41,954 nucleotides of DNA, taken from a virus. This document shows positions 12,248-20,567 of this stretch, in pieces. The DNA is taken from the IMG/VR virus record IMGVR_UViG_3300022744_000012, positions 1 through 41,954 of that record. One strand, 5' to 3'. The notes under the pieces are model-generated. The model ran no database searches, was not told the origin of the DNA, and saw nothing but the letters and a program-made list of their open reading frames with translations. The position numbers were made by a program, and so were the translations under genes. Within the stretch, counting starts at the first letter, position 1, and every line of letters begins with the position of its first letter.

Positions 12248-12655
12248 TCAGGCGTTCGGGGCTGTCAGCGTCTTGCTTGTCACGCTGACCGTCTGCGCGC
12301 TCGCAATGCTGGTGTTGTCCAGGGTCATTGCGCCGCCACCACCGGTCGCGGTGATGTCGCCCTGTTCGTGACAGGTCGTGCCGGCACTGTCGACGATGCG
12401 GTAATAGCCCGCCGTGCCGGCCGCCGACGCACTGGCCGACCATGTGCCAGCGAGCACCTTGGTGCCGCCACTGGCTGCCGCCATCCAGTCGGCCGGCAGC
12501 GTCATATCGACCAGTAGTGTGCCGGTTGCCGCCGCCGCAGGATTGGCGGGCATCGCACCGGTATAGATGCGCAGCTTCGCCGATGCGCCGGCCGCCGTTT
12601 CGATCGCGTCGAGCATCGCATTGCGCGCCAGGACGCCGAGTTGCAGAGTAGCCAT
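12248..12655 (-). CDS. Virion-associated protein (small fibre/structural family)
   Basis: The 135-aa sequence MATLQLGVLARNAMLDAIETAAGASAKLRIYTGAMPANPAAA... contains LRIYTGAMPA and a following LP-x-DWM-x-AASGG segment, characteristic of a widespread uncharacterised phage structural protein found near fibre genes. It lies five bases upstream of the fibre gene in the late operon. Its exact place in the particle is not known. Confidence 0.6.
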   Translation of the reverse strand: MATLQLGVLARNAMLDAIETAAGASAKLRIYTGAMPANPAAAATGTLLVDMTLPADWMAAASGGTKVLAGTWSASASAAGTAGYYRIVDSAGTTCHEQGDITATGGGGAMTLDNTSIASAQTVSVTSKTLTAPNA

Positions 12656-12672
12656 TTTGTGACCTCAGTCAG

Positions 12673-12789
12673 TCAAGGGTGATTGTAGCGACAGGGTACG
12701 CGTGCCGGCCGCTCGGCTTGCGCTGGGTGCTGCGTGTCGTGGCACCAGATCATGAAGCAGCAGAACAGATACAGCCAAAATCGCCACAT
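12673..12789 (-). CDS. 38-aa small membrane peptide
   Basis: The ATG overlaps the preceding stop (TAATG, 12787-12791). The sequence is MWRFWLYLFCCFMIWCHDTQ...: one hydrophobic helix with three Cys, then a hydrophilic tail ending RYNHP. Together with the upstream 35-aa gene the order (membrane peptide followed by an overlapping Cys-containing one) recalls Rz/Rz1-type spanin pairs, but both are unusually short and no clear lipobox is present. Lysis role uncertain. Confidence 0.4.
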   Translation of the reverse strand: MWRFWLYLFCCFMIWCHDTQHPAQAERPARVPCRYNHP

Positions 12790-12896
12790 TACTGCCACCT
12801 GCGCCAGATCGGCAGCTCAAGCACCGTCAGCAGCACGATGGCCGGCAGCGCGATCAGCGCCGGCAGCAGCTTGCGGGCCAATCTACTAGTCAACAT
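12789..12896 (-). CDS. 35-aa single-pass membrane peptide
   Basis: It starts MLTSRLARKLLPALIALPAI and ends ELPIWRRWQ, a single transmembrane helix with positive flanks. The ATG lies inside the end of the upstream gene (11-base overlap), so translation is probably coupled. It belongs to a group of four membrane proteins between tailspike and fibre genes that probably forms the lysis or envelope-modifying cassette. Confidence 0.45.
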   Translation of the reverse strand: MLTSRLARKLLPALIALPAIVLLTVLELPIWRRWQ

Positions 12897-13266
12897 GGAA
12901 GTTGGTTGTCTCATAGAACATCGTCACCAGCTCGCCCATACCAACCACATCGCGTAGGCACTCGGGCGCGCGACGATCACGCGCCCACAGAAACAGCGCT
13001 GCTGCGCCGCATGCAATTAGCACTGCATAGAGCGGGTCAAATGCGTCCGCAGCGGGGTCGAGCGGGGCAGCTGCCGCGAACAGGCCGGCCGCGAATCCGA
13101 CCGAGCCCCAGATGGCGCGCTTTGCCGGCACCCATTCCCCAATCCTTGCCAACTGCACGATGATGAGGATGCCATGCGTGCGCGCCAGCAGCAGCACGCC
13201 CAGCGCGAGCAGCACGACGGCTGACAGCCAGCACAAGATTGCTCCAAGGGCAGACATATGGATCAT
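12886..13266 (-). CDS. Membrane protein of the putative lysis cassette
   Basis: The 126-aa protein has three probable transmembrane segments: ALGAILCWLSAVVLLALGVLLLA, SVGFAAGLFAAA and YAVLIACGAAALFLWA. It is followed by a soluble C-terminal tail (RDRRAPECLRDVVGMGEL). It overlaps the upstream holin-like gene by ATGA (13263-13266). Holin or antiholin function is plausible by topology and position, but no named holin family is recognised. Confidence 0.55.
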   Translation of the reverse strand: MIHMSALGAILCWLSAVVLLALGVLLLARTHGILIIVQLARIGEWVPAKRAIWGSVGFAAGLFAAAAPLDPAADAFDPLYAVLIACGAAALFLWARDRRAPECLRDVVGMGELVTMFYETTNFHVD

Positions 13267-13661
13267 GGCTGTGCCCCTTTCCGCAATCGCTCAAGCAGTC
13301 CCGGAAGCACGATGTATGACCCAAACCCAACACCGCCCGGCGTGCACCACTCAGGCAGACGCTGCAGCCATTGCAGCACGGCGGCCAGCGTTGGCCAGTC
13401 GGTCAGCGTGGCGTGATCGAGCGTCACGACACTGACCGCGCCGATCACACCGAGCGACACGCTCGACCCGACGCGGCCGAGCAGCACCATTGCCCATGCG
13501 ACCAACTCGCGGTCGCCGCGCTGCTCATATGCAGAGCAGAGCAGTGCCAGCACGACGCCGATGCCGGCTGCGATCAGCTGCAGCGGCGTCGGCAGGGTGG
13601 CGACGCACCCGGCCGTTGCGCCGGCTGCGCAGGCTTTGGCAAGCGTTGATGCCGGCAGCAT
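13263..13661 (-). CDS. Holin-like membrane protein
   Basis: The 132-aa protein starts MLPASTLAKACAAGATAGCV. Hydrophobic segments lie at about residues 28-45 (LIAAGIGVVLALLCSAY), 54-80 (ELVAWAMVLLGRVGSSVSLGVIGAVSVV) and 112-124 (SYIVLPGLLERL). The size and topology fit phage holins that permeabilise the inner membrane. It sits seven bases after the tailspike stop. No endolysin gene accompanies it. Confidence 0.55.
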   Translation of the reverse strand: MLPASTLAKACAAGATAGCVATLPTPLQLIAAGIGVVLALLCSAYEQRGDRELVAWAMVLLGRVGSSVSLGVIGAVSVVTLDHATLTDWPTLAAVLQWLQRLPEWCTPGGVGFGSYIVLPGLLERLRKGAQP

Positions 13662-13667
13662 GGCGTA

Positions 13668-15875
13668 TCACGCCTTTGCCAGCCTGCTGCGCAGGTACGC
13701 GCACTCAAGTGCCAGCGCTTCTTCGTACCGGATGCCGTACTGATCACCGGCTCGCTTCACCAACTTTTTGCGCTTGAGCGGCGATCCATTTTCATCAAGT
13801 ACATGCAGCCCATTCTCATCGATTACGTCCTCGTCGACATAAACATCATCCCATTTGTCATGGCAAAGGATGCTGATTGCAAACGGGTCAATCCCACGCG
13901 CTTCAAACGCATCTTTGACGCGCTGCGCGATAAGGCCGACGTGCCATCGTGCGCCATCGCCTTTTTCTTGCGCAGAGTCCCGGAATTTAAACCGCACATA
14001 TTTGACGTCACCCCACGCATCAAGCCATTCCTGCGGGATTTCTTCTATATCTTGCTTTGCGCGCTCGTCGGAAGTGTTAATTGCGCCAGTTGCCGCGTAA
14101 ACGGTGGACCATCGCAGCGCGCCAGATCCGAGTGTGTATTGATTATCAGCGGCAGGCTCAAGGACTTTGCCGGTGCGGAAAAATATTAACTGGCCGTTGC
14201 CACTCGTGATTGTGTATTGAGCGGCAGCATCCAATGCAACACCGGTTGCACTTATAAAACCAAGCCTCGCACCAGTTGCATCAGTGAAATACTGACTCCC
14301 CTCAACATTAATCCCAACGCCAAGCCGGCCTTTTGCCTCAATGCCTGCAGCCGATGCGCCGCCAATTTTCCCACCAGTATTGACAATCCCGTTTTTGATG
14401 CGGACAAGCTTTGTAAGGGTTCCCGTTATTAGACCACTTGTGTCCCCAACCACAAACGCGCTGTTTGTGTTTGCTGTCAGGACAATATTCCCGCCGACAT
14501 TCTGAACAATATGACTGCCGGAAACAAACAACTCGCCTCGATCAATATAAATGCAACTACCGGTTGTGTCTCCCGGGATCATTTTGCAACCGATCACGTT
14601 CAAGTGTCGAATTGCAGGGCTATCGTAATAAATATTGTATTGCCCAGGATTCGCCTCGAAGTGCGTGCCGATCAGCGTAACTTCTCCGGCTCCATTCGGA
14701 GAGCCTGAAAACTCGCAGACCTTGACGCCATCTGTGGAGTTACCAGAAATATTGTTGCCTTCGATCTCGCAGCCAATCATTGTGATTGCGCCGTAGTCGA
14801 AGTTCATAAACTTCACAGCTTGCACATTGGCGGTAAGATTGCATTTGAAGAAATGCACATCATTCGGCGCAAAAAATCCTAGGAAGTCAAACCAAATGCC
14901 AATCTGCGAATTATGGAAGCCGCACTCGATGAACTCCGATATAAGGCAGCCTGACCCATCGATTGCCTTGTAGAACCCCGTGATATACACATGGTTCATC
15001 GAGTAGTCAGCGCCGTACATCTTGACGCCAACAGAATTCAGATTTGTTTTACCGGGGCCAACAATCGAAAAATCACTGATGTTTAGGTGGATGCGATACG
15101 ACGGGGCCGGAGACGGCAGGGCGGCGTCGCAGTCAAAAACAACGCCATCATGTGATGCCGTAATTGTCGACTTGTTGCCTTTGATATTGAGGCCATTGCC
15201 AAAGTTTCCCTTGACGCTTATTGGCCCATTAATAGCATAATTCCCGGTTGGAAACTCGATGCAGTGCACATTTGAATTGGCCTTTGCGTAGGCGATTGCT
15301 GCGTTGATCGCCGATGTCGTCAATGCCGCATTTGTGCCATCGCGGTAGGCGCCAAAATCCAGGACGCTGATTACCTCGCCAAGCTTTGACGCAACCGTTC
15401 GCCCAATTGCGCCAGCCGTACTATAACCGACGAGATCGGCGCCCTTGCCGCTGGCAGTGCTGGGCAGGTCTTGCGCCAGATTGTCATAAACCCATCCGGC
15501 GCCACCAGCATCAGGATTGGTCGTATTGTTGTCGACCGTGGAAATCCATTTGCCCTGACCGGTCGCGGGCAAAACAACCGCGCCAATCGGATAGCCGCCG
15601 ATTGCCGCGGAAAATGTTGCGTCGCGCTTGTAGCTTCCGCCCGCCTGAAGATATTGCAGAGCGGACGAAACGAAATTCAGAACGCCGTTGAAGTCCTTCC
15701 GCGCGGGCGGGATGCCGCCAACAGCTTTTGCCGTCTCCGTGATGACCGGCCATCCAATATCCCAGGACGGCTGCTCAGGCGAGGTAACACCCGCTGAATT
15801 TGCAGCCGGAAGCCGAGTCGTGCCGGTGCCAGCAAAAGGTTGCGGGACTTTGGCCGGGGCGTTAGATTGCAACAT
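13668..15875 (-). CDS. Tailspike with beta-helix and S74 intramolecular chaperone
   Basis: This 735-aa protein has an N-terminal virion-attachment region (MLQSNAPAKVPQPFAGTGTT; about residues 1-130), then VLDFGAYRDGTN marking the start of a pectate-lyase-like right-handed beta-helix (about 170-480; many I-G-C and GN repeats). A linker follows, then a C-terminal Peptidase_S74 chaperone (NTSDERAKQDIEEI, GLIAQRVKDAFE) that assists trimerisation and is cleaved off at the Ser of the TSDE motif. It probably degrades or binds surface polysaccharide. The beta-helix coding DNA is clearly more AT-rich than its surroundings, a sign of horizontal exchange. Confidence 0.85.
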   Translation of the reverse strand: MLQSNAPAKVPQPFAGTGTTRLPAANSAGVTSPEQPSWDIGWPVITETAKAVGGIPPARKDFNGVLNFVSSALQYLQAGGSYKRDATFSAAIGGYPIGAVVLPATGQGKWISTVDNNTTNPDAGGAGWVYDNLAQDLPSTASGKGADLVGYSTAGAIGRTVASKLGEVISVLDFGAYRDGTNAALTTSAINAAIAYAKANSNVHCIEFPTGNYAINGPISVKGNFGNGLNIKGNKSTITASHDGVVFDCDAALPSPAPSYRIHLNISDFSIVGPGKTNLNSVGVKMYGADYSMNHVYITGFYKAIDGSGCLISEFIECGFHNSQIGIWFDFLGFFAPNDVHFFKCNLTANVQAVKFMNFDYGAITMIGCEIEGNNISGNSTDGVKVCEFSGSPNGAGEVTLIGTHFEANPGQYNIYYDSPAIRHLNVIGCKMIPGDTTGSCIYIDRGELFVSGSHIVQNVGGNIVLTANTNSAFVVGDTSGLITGTLTKLVRIKNGIVNTGGKIGGASAAGIEAKGRLGVGINVEGSQYFTDATGARLGFISATGVALDAAAQYTITSGNGQLIFFRTGKVLEPAADNQYTLGSGALRWSTVYAATGAINTSDERAKQDIEEIPQEWLDAWGDVKYVRFKFRDSAQEKGDGARWHVGLIAQRVKDAFEARGIDPFAISILCHDKWDDVYVDEDVIDENGLHVLDENGSPLKRKKLVKRAGDQYGIRYEEALALECAYLRSRLAKA

Positions 15876-16503
15876 TGCTTAAACCTTTTCCTAGTGGGGC
15901 AAGCCCGAAACCTTCTGAGTCCGACGCAAACCCGAATGTGGGCTGCGGCAGAGACTGAAATTGCTGAAGAACACCGGCCGGCCGTGGGAATACGCCATCA
16001 GTGCTGAACAAGTAGGTGTCAGATGGGCTTGGCTCGAAAAGCAGCGTATAAACCAGCCTCATGTCACCAACATCATGCACGTATGCACCGCCATCTGCCC
16101 CGTACATGATTGCCAACGCGCGGTTGATGTTGGCGGCGCTGCAATCGGTGATGTTGACCAGCGCTTTGATCATCAGCACGCGGCGGTATTGCTCATCCCC
16201 AAGCGGGACGTATTGCGTTGCGCCACTGCCTGGGGAGAATGCCTCCCCGCCGAACACTTCCGCATCGGACGAATATCCGAAGAAATCAGCATTGGCGGGA
16301 GCCGCAACGCTGCGGCCGATACCAAGTATCCGGCCCCAGATATCGAGGGCAAAACCTGCCGCTGTCGAGATATCCCAGACTTTTTGCAGGATGTCCGTCG
16401 AGATCGTAGCCGGGTCGATAGCACCGTTAAACGCCTCAATGATGCCTGACAGCGTGGGACTGTTGGCATACTGCGAAAGGATGGTGTCGCTGTAGTTTTG
16501 CAT
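15862..16503 (-). CDS. Baseplate protein, DUF2612 family
   Basis: The 213-aa sequence starts MQNYSDTILSQYANSPTLSG. Segments VWDISTAAGFALDIWGRILGIGR and LGDEQYRRVLMIKALVNITDCSAANINRAL are typical of the DUF2612 family, the gpI-like protein that follows gp47/J in baseplate operons and links the wedge to the fibres. It overlaps the gp47-like gene by one base (TGATG) and the tailspike by 14 bases, fitting a spike-attachment function. Confidence 0.8.
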   Translation of the reverse strand: MQNYSDTILSQYANSPTLSGIIEAFNGAIDPATISTDILQKVWDISTAAGFALDIWGRILGIGRSVAAPANADFFGYSSDAEVFGGEAFSPGSGATQYVPLGDEQYRRVLMIKALVNITDCSAANINRALAIMYGADGGAYVHDVGDMRLVYTLLFEPSPSDTYLFSTDGVFPRPAGVLQQFQSLPQPTFGFASDSEGFGLAPLGKGLSNVAI

Positions 16504-17720
16504 CAGATCAGCGCCACAGTGATATTTCCGCCAGCAATTGCCGGAAGTTCATCAATCCCGAAGCTCAAGGATTGCTGAGTTGCAGCGCCGGCAGACCATC
16601 CCATGCCGATGGATGAGATTTGAATGAACTGCGACGCGCTGGCAACTGCGCCGTAAAACCGCCCGCTGTAAATCTGACCGCCAATCCGCGCGCGTTGACC
16701 GCCATCGGCACCTGAAAACGCGGAAAGAATCGCAGCCTTCACCAGATCAACAATATTGGACGGCAGGCGCGTATCGTTGACGATCTGCACCAGGAAATAG
16801 ACCGGCTTCGCTGAGGGAATCAAGAACGTGACCGGATAGACGGGCTGCGAACTCAAAAGGCTCGACGTGTCCGCGACGTTTACGGTCGTGTTGCCAGCGT
16901 ACCCGCAGCCAACAGGCTTTTTCGCCCAGATCGCCTGGGCGATGTCGGCCGCCGTGCCGCCTGCCACGCTGACGCACACCGAATGGGCTGGGATGCTGTA
17001 GGAGGTGGCGCCGTAGGTAATCGCCGCACCGGTCGGGTTGTCGATCACCAGGACATCGACGACGTTCGGGACAGACCAGGCCGCCGCACCAATGGCGGCC
17101 GTGCTGCTGTGGGCATTGCCCGCGACGCTGGCCTGGCGGCGCAGCTCGAATGCGTTGCGCGATTCTTCTTCGCTGCCGATCGTGCCATCTGTCAGGTTGT
17201 CGACGGACTCCCAGCCGATGACGGCGGTGATGATCGTTGTCAGCGTGCCGGCAGGGCAGGCAATCGGGCCATGCATCGTGGCTTGGAACGATGCCGACGC
17301 CGAGCCATCAAGGCCGATTTCAACAGCCGCCGTCAGCGCGTACTGCACACCGTTCAAGTCCTGCGCCAACGCGCCGGCCGGGATCACCGCACCAACTAGG
17401 CCGCGCACTGTGGCGAGTACAAGCGTGCCCGTTGAGCGCACGCGGTCGATGTAGTAGAGGCGGCCGATCGCGTCCTGAAATGCTCCCGTCGCGGTGTCCG
17501 GATCGAGCTGATTGATCAGCAGCGCAATCTGCGAATAGGCATCGCCGATGATGGCCGCCATGCTCTGCGCGAGCTGGCCCTGAGGCGTGCTCAACTGCAT
17601 GTTCAGGCCGCCGCCAAATGCTGCATTGATGTCGGCCCAGACGCCAGACAGGATGTCTTGCTCTGCCGGCACCACGACGCCGGTAGTGGTGATCTGGATT
17701 GGGGGGACTGCGGTGGTCAT
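16503..17720 (-). CDS. Baseplate J / Mu gp47-like wedge protein
   Basis: This 405-aa baseplate wedge protein carries MQLSTPQGQLAQSMAAIIGDAY in the N-terminal region, the middle motifs GLVGAVIPAGALAQDLNG and GTIGSEEESRNAFELRRQASV, and VLVIDNPTGA, as in the Baseplate_J family. It forms the inner baseplate wedge of contractile tails. Gene order (W/gp25-like, J, DUF2612, spike) is conserved in Mu-like and Bcep-like myophages. It overlaps the upstream wedge gene by ATGA. Confidence 0.85.
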   Translation of the reverse strand: MTTAVPPIQITTTGVVVPAEQDILSGVWADINAAFGGGLNMQLSTPQGQLAQSMAAIIGDAYSQIALLINQLDPDTATGAFQDAIGRLYYIDRVRSTGTLVLATVRGLVGAVIPAGALAQDLNGVQYALTAAVEIGLDGSASASFQATMHGPIACPAGTLTTIITAVIGWESVDNLTDGTIGSEEESRNAFELRRQASVAGNAHSSTAAIGAAAWSVPNVVDVLVIDNPTGAAITYGATSYSIPAHSVCVSVAGGTAADIAQAIWAKKPVGCGYAGNTTVNVADTSSLLSSQPVYPVTFLIPSAKPVYFLVQIVNDTRLPSNIVDLVKAAILSAFSGADGGQRARIGGQIYSGRFYGAVASASQFIQISSIGMGWSAGAATQQSLSFGIDELPAIAGGNITVALI

Positions 17721-18070
17721 GAAAGCGTGACCCCGAGGGCCGTGTTGTTGACGTCGACAACCTGCAATTGGCCCTGCGGCACGCGGCCGGTCAGGTCGGT
17801 GAACACCATCTGCGCGCCAACGACATCAGGGACAGTCTGCGCCGCATCGGTCAGCACCTGCTGCACGTACTGCACCGGTGGGTACTGCCCGAGGACTTGA
17901 GTCCAATACGGCACCCCGACGCTCGTGTCATACCAGCACTCCCCCGCAAACGTCCGCACGGCCGATGCAACATCCTGGGCGGTCGCGTAGCTGCTCGATG
18001 CGACCGCGATGTTCCCCGATGCATCAAGCACCAGATCCCACGCGGTCTGATCCAGTAGCAGCGTTGTCAT
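17717..18070 (-). CDS. Baseplate wedge protein (gp25/W/GP46-like)
   Basis: The 117-aa protein includes LDASGNIAVASSSYATAQDVASAVRTFAGECWYDTSVGVPYW, the usual core of the small wedge protein with the AQDVASA...F-GE-WYD pattern, and VQQVLTD...V. The gp25 family nucleates sheath polymerisation at the baseplate. It overlaps the spike gene and the J gene by ATGA. Confidence 0.8.
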   Translation of the reverse strand: MTTLLLDQTAWDLVLDASGNIAVASSSYATAQDVASAVRTFAGECWYDTSVGVPYWTQVLGQYPPVQYVQQVLTDAAQTVPDVVGAQMVFTDLTGRVPQGQLQVVDVNNTALGVTLS

Positions 18071-18762
18071 ATTGGAGGTGATGTAGTGGACGATCCAACG
18101 GTATGGACGTGATTATGCACGCTGGCGCCCTGTGCTGTCACATCCGAACCGAATGCACCTGAGCCGCCTGCATTCACATCGCCGGACGTGTCAATATTGC
18201 CGTTGACGGACAAATTGCCGTTGATGGTGGTCGGGCCGTCGATCGTAACGGCAGGGGCCTGGATGTGTACCGCATGCGGGCTCAGAACCTCGATGCCGCC
18301 CGCATGGAACCTGACAAATTGCGTAGGAGCGGCGCCAATGATCGTGTGCAGGTACACCGCATCGCTCATGTCATGCCGTCGCCGGCTGCCGGGCGGCGCT
18401 TCGCCGGCGCTGGATTTGACTGCGCTGATGTCGCGGTCGCACACGGCAATCAGCCCGATGTCGCCCGCCTGCGGGTCACAAATCACCGCATTGCCGCCGC
18501 CCTGCTGCCGGAGGTATGGCACGTTGTAGATGGTGGCGTGCGGCCACGCTGCGCCGCTGCCGTCTACCTGTTGTACAAGCGGCAGCACATCAACTCGGCC
18601 GACCGGCCCGGCCCCTCCTGCCACGGTACAGGCCATGACGCGCACAGGCATGCAGGTACGCACGCGCGAGATCATCGACGCGACCAGGAACTGCAGCTCG
18701 GCCAGGTCGTTGGCGCTGGCCGATGGGTCGCGCGTGCTCAGGAACTGGTCAGTTGGCGGCAT
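18067..18762 (-). CDS. Gp138-like membrane-piercing spike protein
   Basis: This 231-aa protein has an N-terminal OB-like region (SMISRVRTCMPVRVMACTV, ICDPQAGDIGLIAVCDRDIS), a middle repetitive beta-helix (NGNLSVNGNIDTSGDVNAGGSGAFGSD) and a C-terminal HNHVHTVG. The H-x-H pairs are the iron-binding tip motif of contractile-tail spikes. It is the central spike that pierces the outer membrane. It overlaps the hub gene by 14 bases. Confidence 0.85.
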   Translation of the reverse strand: MPPTDQFLSTRDPSASANDLAELQFLVASMISRVRTCMPVRVMACTVAGGAGPVGRVDVLPLVQQVDGSGAAWPHATIYNVPYLRQQGGGNAVICDPQAGDIGLIAVCDRDISAVKSSAGEAPPGSRRRHDMSDAVYLHTIIGAAPTQFVRFHAGGIEVLSPHAVHIQAPAVTIDGPTTINGNLSVNGNIDTSGDVNAGGSGAFGSDVTAQGASVHNHVHTVGSSTTSPPI

Positions 18763-19600
18763 AGAGCGACGAATCAGAAAGCTGGATTGTCGACCACCAC
18801 GGGCCGCCCGGCATCAGCGTTGACAGCTCATGCCGCAGGCTGCGCGTGTACCAAGTGCCGCACGCCTTTTTCACTGCGCTGGTGACGTTGACTTTGCGCC
18901 CGATCAACACGTCCGGGCTGAACTCGGCTTTGACCACAATCCCGGTCGGCGTGAACGCGGGATAGCCGATCAACCCGGATGCCGGCGACAGGTCGAGAAC
19001 CTGCCCATCACGCGGCGAACCGCCCGGCCAGATTGAGATCGTTTTGCCTTCGATGCTGATGCCGATCCGCGCGGCATCGGCAATGGTGTGGATTTGGTCG
19101 AGCGCCGATCCGCTCAGGTACTGGTCGGACAGTTTGGCGGTCACGCCAGCATCCTGGATCGTGTAGCCGAGCGGTTCAGCAATGGCCTTGATCATAGCCG
19201 CAACGTCGCCGCTTCCCTGGGTGCTGGTCGCTGCTGCAGGCTGGATGCGGTGAATGAACCCTGACTGCGCCGAAACGTTGAAACTCACTTCGGGCGCTGC
19301 GCCGTAATCGACCACAGCGGCAAAGATCGTGCCCTCAAACACCTGCCGCAGCCGGCTTGTCGTGTCGCCCGCAAACACCGTCACCGAGTCGCCACGCACG
19401 GCAAGCGCATTCATGCCACTGGTGCTGTATGCATCCATGTCGGACAGCTTCATCCCCCACACTCTGAGCTGCAGCATGGATGCAATCTGGTTGCCGCCCG
19501 CGCCCTCAATGATGGCCTCAGCCCGGTGCCCGAGTAGATCCACCGTGCCGGCCGACTGCCCCGAGAACTGGATGCGCAGCGCACGCTGGCGGTAGGTCAC
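18749..19600 (-). CDS. Baseplate hub protein (gp27-like)
   Basis: The GTG at 19598-19600, overlapping the plug gene's stop (GTGA) with GAGGAG upstream, gives 283 residues starting (M)TYRQRALRIQF. Features typical of tail hub proteins include LRVWGMKLSDMDAYS, VFEGTIFAAVVDYGAAP, a second repeat with IKAIAEPLGYTIQ, and WYTRSLRHELSTLMPGGPW. It should form the trimeric hub between tube and spike. Confidence 0.75.
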   Translation of the reverse strand: MTYRQRALRIQFSGQSAGTVDLLGHRAEAIIEGAGGNQIASMLQLRVWGMKLSDMDAYSTSGMNALAVRGDSVTVFAGDTTSRLRQVFEGTIFAAVVDYGAAPEVSFNVSAQSGFIHRIQPAAATSTQGSGDVAAMIKAIAEPLGYTIQDAGVTAKLSDQYLSGSALDQIHTIADAARIGISIEGKTISIWPGGSPRDGQVLDLSPASGLIGYPAFTPTGIVVKAEFSPDVLIGRKVNVTSAVKKACGTWYTRSLRHELSTLMPGGPWWSTIQLSDSSLYAAN

Positions 19601-19896
19601 AGGTCCGACTCCTCGAGGTAGACCAGCTGCCACCGATCGCCCAGGCCGGAGTAATCCGGGGTTGATGTGCCTTGCGTGTCGATCACGGCCAAGTCGCCGA
19701 CAAATCCGCGATAGGGCCGGCGCACCAGCCGGACACGATCAAGCGCCAGTTTGCCGGTGATGATGGGGGTGCCATTGCTCACGAGATCAACCAGCATGCC
19801 GGCGGCGATCTGGCGCATCGTGATGGTCACGGACTGCTGCGCCAACGTGGTGTTGATCGTCTGGGCCGGTACGGCCTGGAGCGGGATCACGAGCAT
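19597..19896 (-). CDS. Baseplate plug protein
   Basis: Residues (99 aa) IPLQAVPAQTINTTLAQQSVTITMRQ and LVRRPYRGFVGDLAVIDTQGTSTPDYSGLGDRWQLVYLEESDL match the family of small baseplate plug proteins (as in cyanophage Pam3) that sits inside the hub. The ATG at 19894-19896 overlaps the upstream stop (TGATG). It is encoded directly before the hub, as expected. Confidence 0.75.
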   Translation of the reverse strand: MLVIPLQAVPAQTINTTLAQQSVTITMRQIAAGMLVDLVSNGTPIITGKLALDRVRLVRRPYRGFVGDLAVIDTQGTSTPDYSGLGDRWQLVYLEESDL

Positions 19897-20567
19897 CACT
19901 GCACCCCCGTGAGCTTTGCCGCCTGCGAGGCGGTGGGCGCCTCGGCCTTGACCGCACCGCCAGACACCATTGGAGCACCGGCAGGCTGTGCGGTCTGCGT
20001 GCGCTCGGCCGTGGCGGTTTCGGCCACCTCCTGAAAGCTCGCCGAGACGGTCAACATGGTGACGCCGGATTTGCTGGTGCGCTGGAAGTCATACCCGACC
20101 AGAGCAAACGGCTTGTAGACGGCATCAGGCGTGACGATCGTCGCCAGTTTGACACCATCTTTGAGCTTCGCCAGGGCGGACAAGAACGCCTCGCGGGTCT
20201 GCTTTCCCGTGCCGATGCCCGTGCCGACTCCTGAGCCGGTGCCTGCGCAGGTCATGACGATGTGGAGATCAGCCGGGGCGCGCACTTTGTTGTAGCTGCT
20301 GAACCCGCCGCCCTCGACCGGATACGTGCTGATCTTGGCTTCGCCTCGGTATTCCAGCGACAGCACGGCGTCAGGCTGCAGCAGCGTCGCCCCGGATTCG
20401 TCCAAGATCTGCCACGAGCGTTGCTGTGCAACCAGCCCGAGCGCCTTGATGCCAGATGCGGCGCTGACGACCTTCGCCGCCGCCTGGCTTGCTGCGTTGT
20501 ACCCGGCCCGGTTGAGCGGCGGCACGCCCGGCAGCTTGGGGACGTTTGGGAATGGGATCAGAGGCAT
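19896..20567 (-). CDS. Tail/baseplate hub-cap protein
   Basis: The 223-aa protein starts MPLIPFPNVPKLPGVPPLNR. It contains WQILDESGATLLQPDAVLSLEYRGEAKIS and a loop of Gly-Ser-Thr repeats, then FALVGYDFQRTSKSGVTMLTVSASFQEV. This belongs to the proteins encoded between tape measure and plug in DUF3383-type myophages, which connect tube and hub. It overlaps the tape measure gene by one base. The exact protein name is uncertain. Confidence 0.65.
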   Translation of the reverse strand: MPLIPFPNVPKLPGVPPLNRAGYNAASQAAAKVVSAASGIKALGLVAQQRSWQILDESGATLLQPDAVLSLEYRGEAKISTYPVEGGGFSSYNKVRAPADLHIVMTCAGTGSGVGTGIGTGKQTREAFLSALAKLKDGVKLATIVTPDAVYKPFALVGYDFQRTSKSGVTMLTVSASFQEVAETATAERTQTAQPAGAPMVSGGAVKAEAPTASQAAKLTGVQ

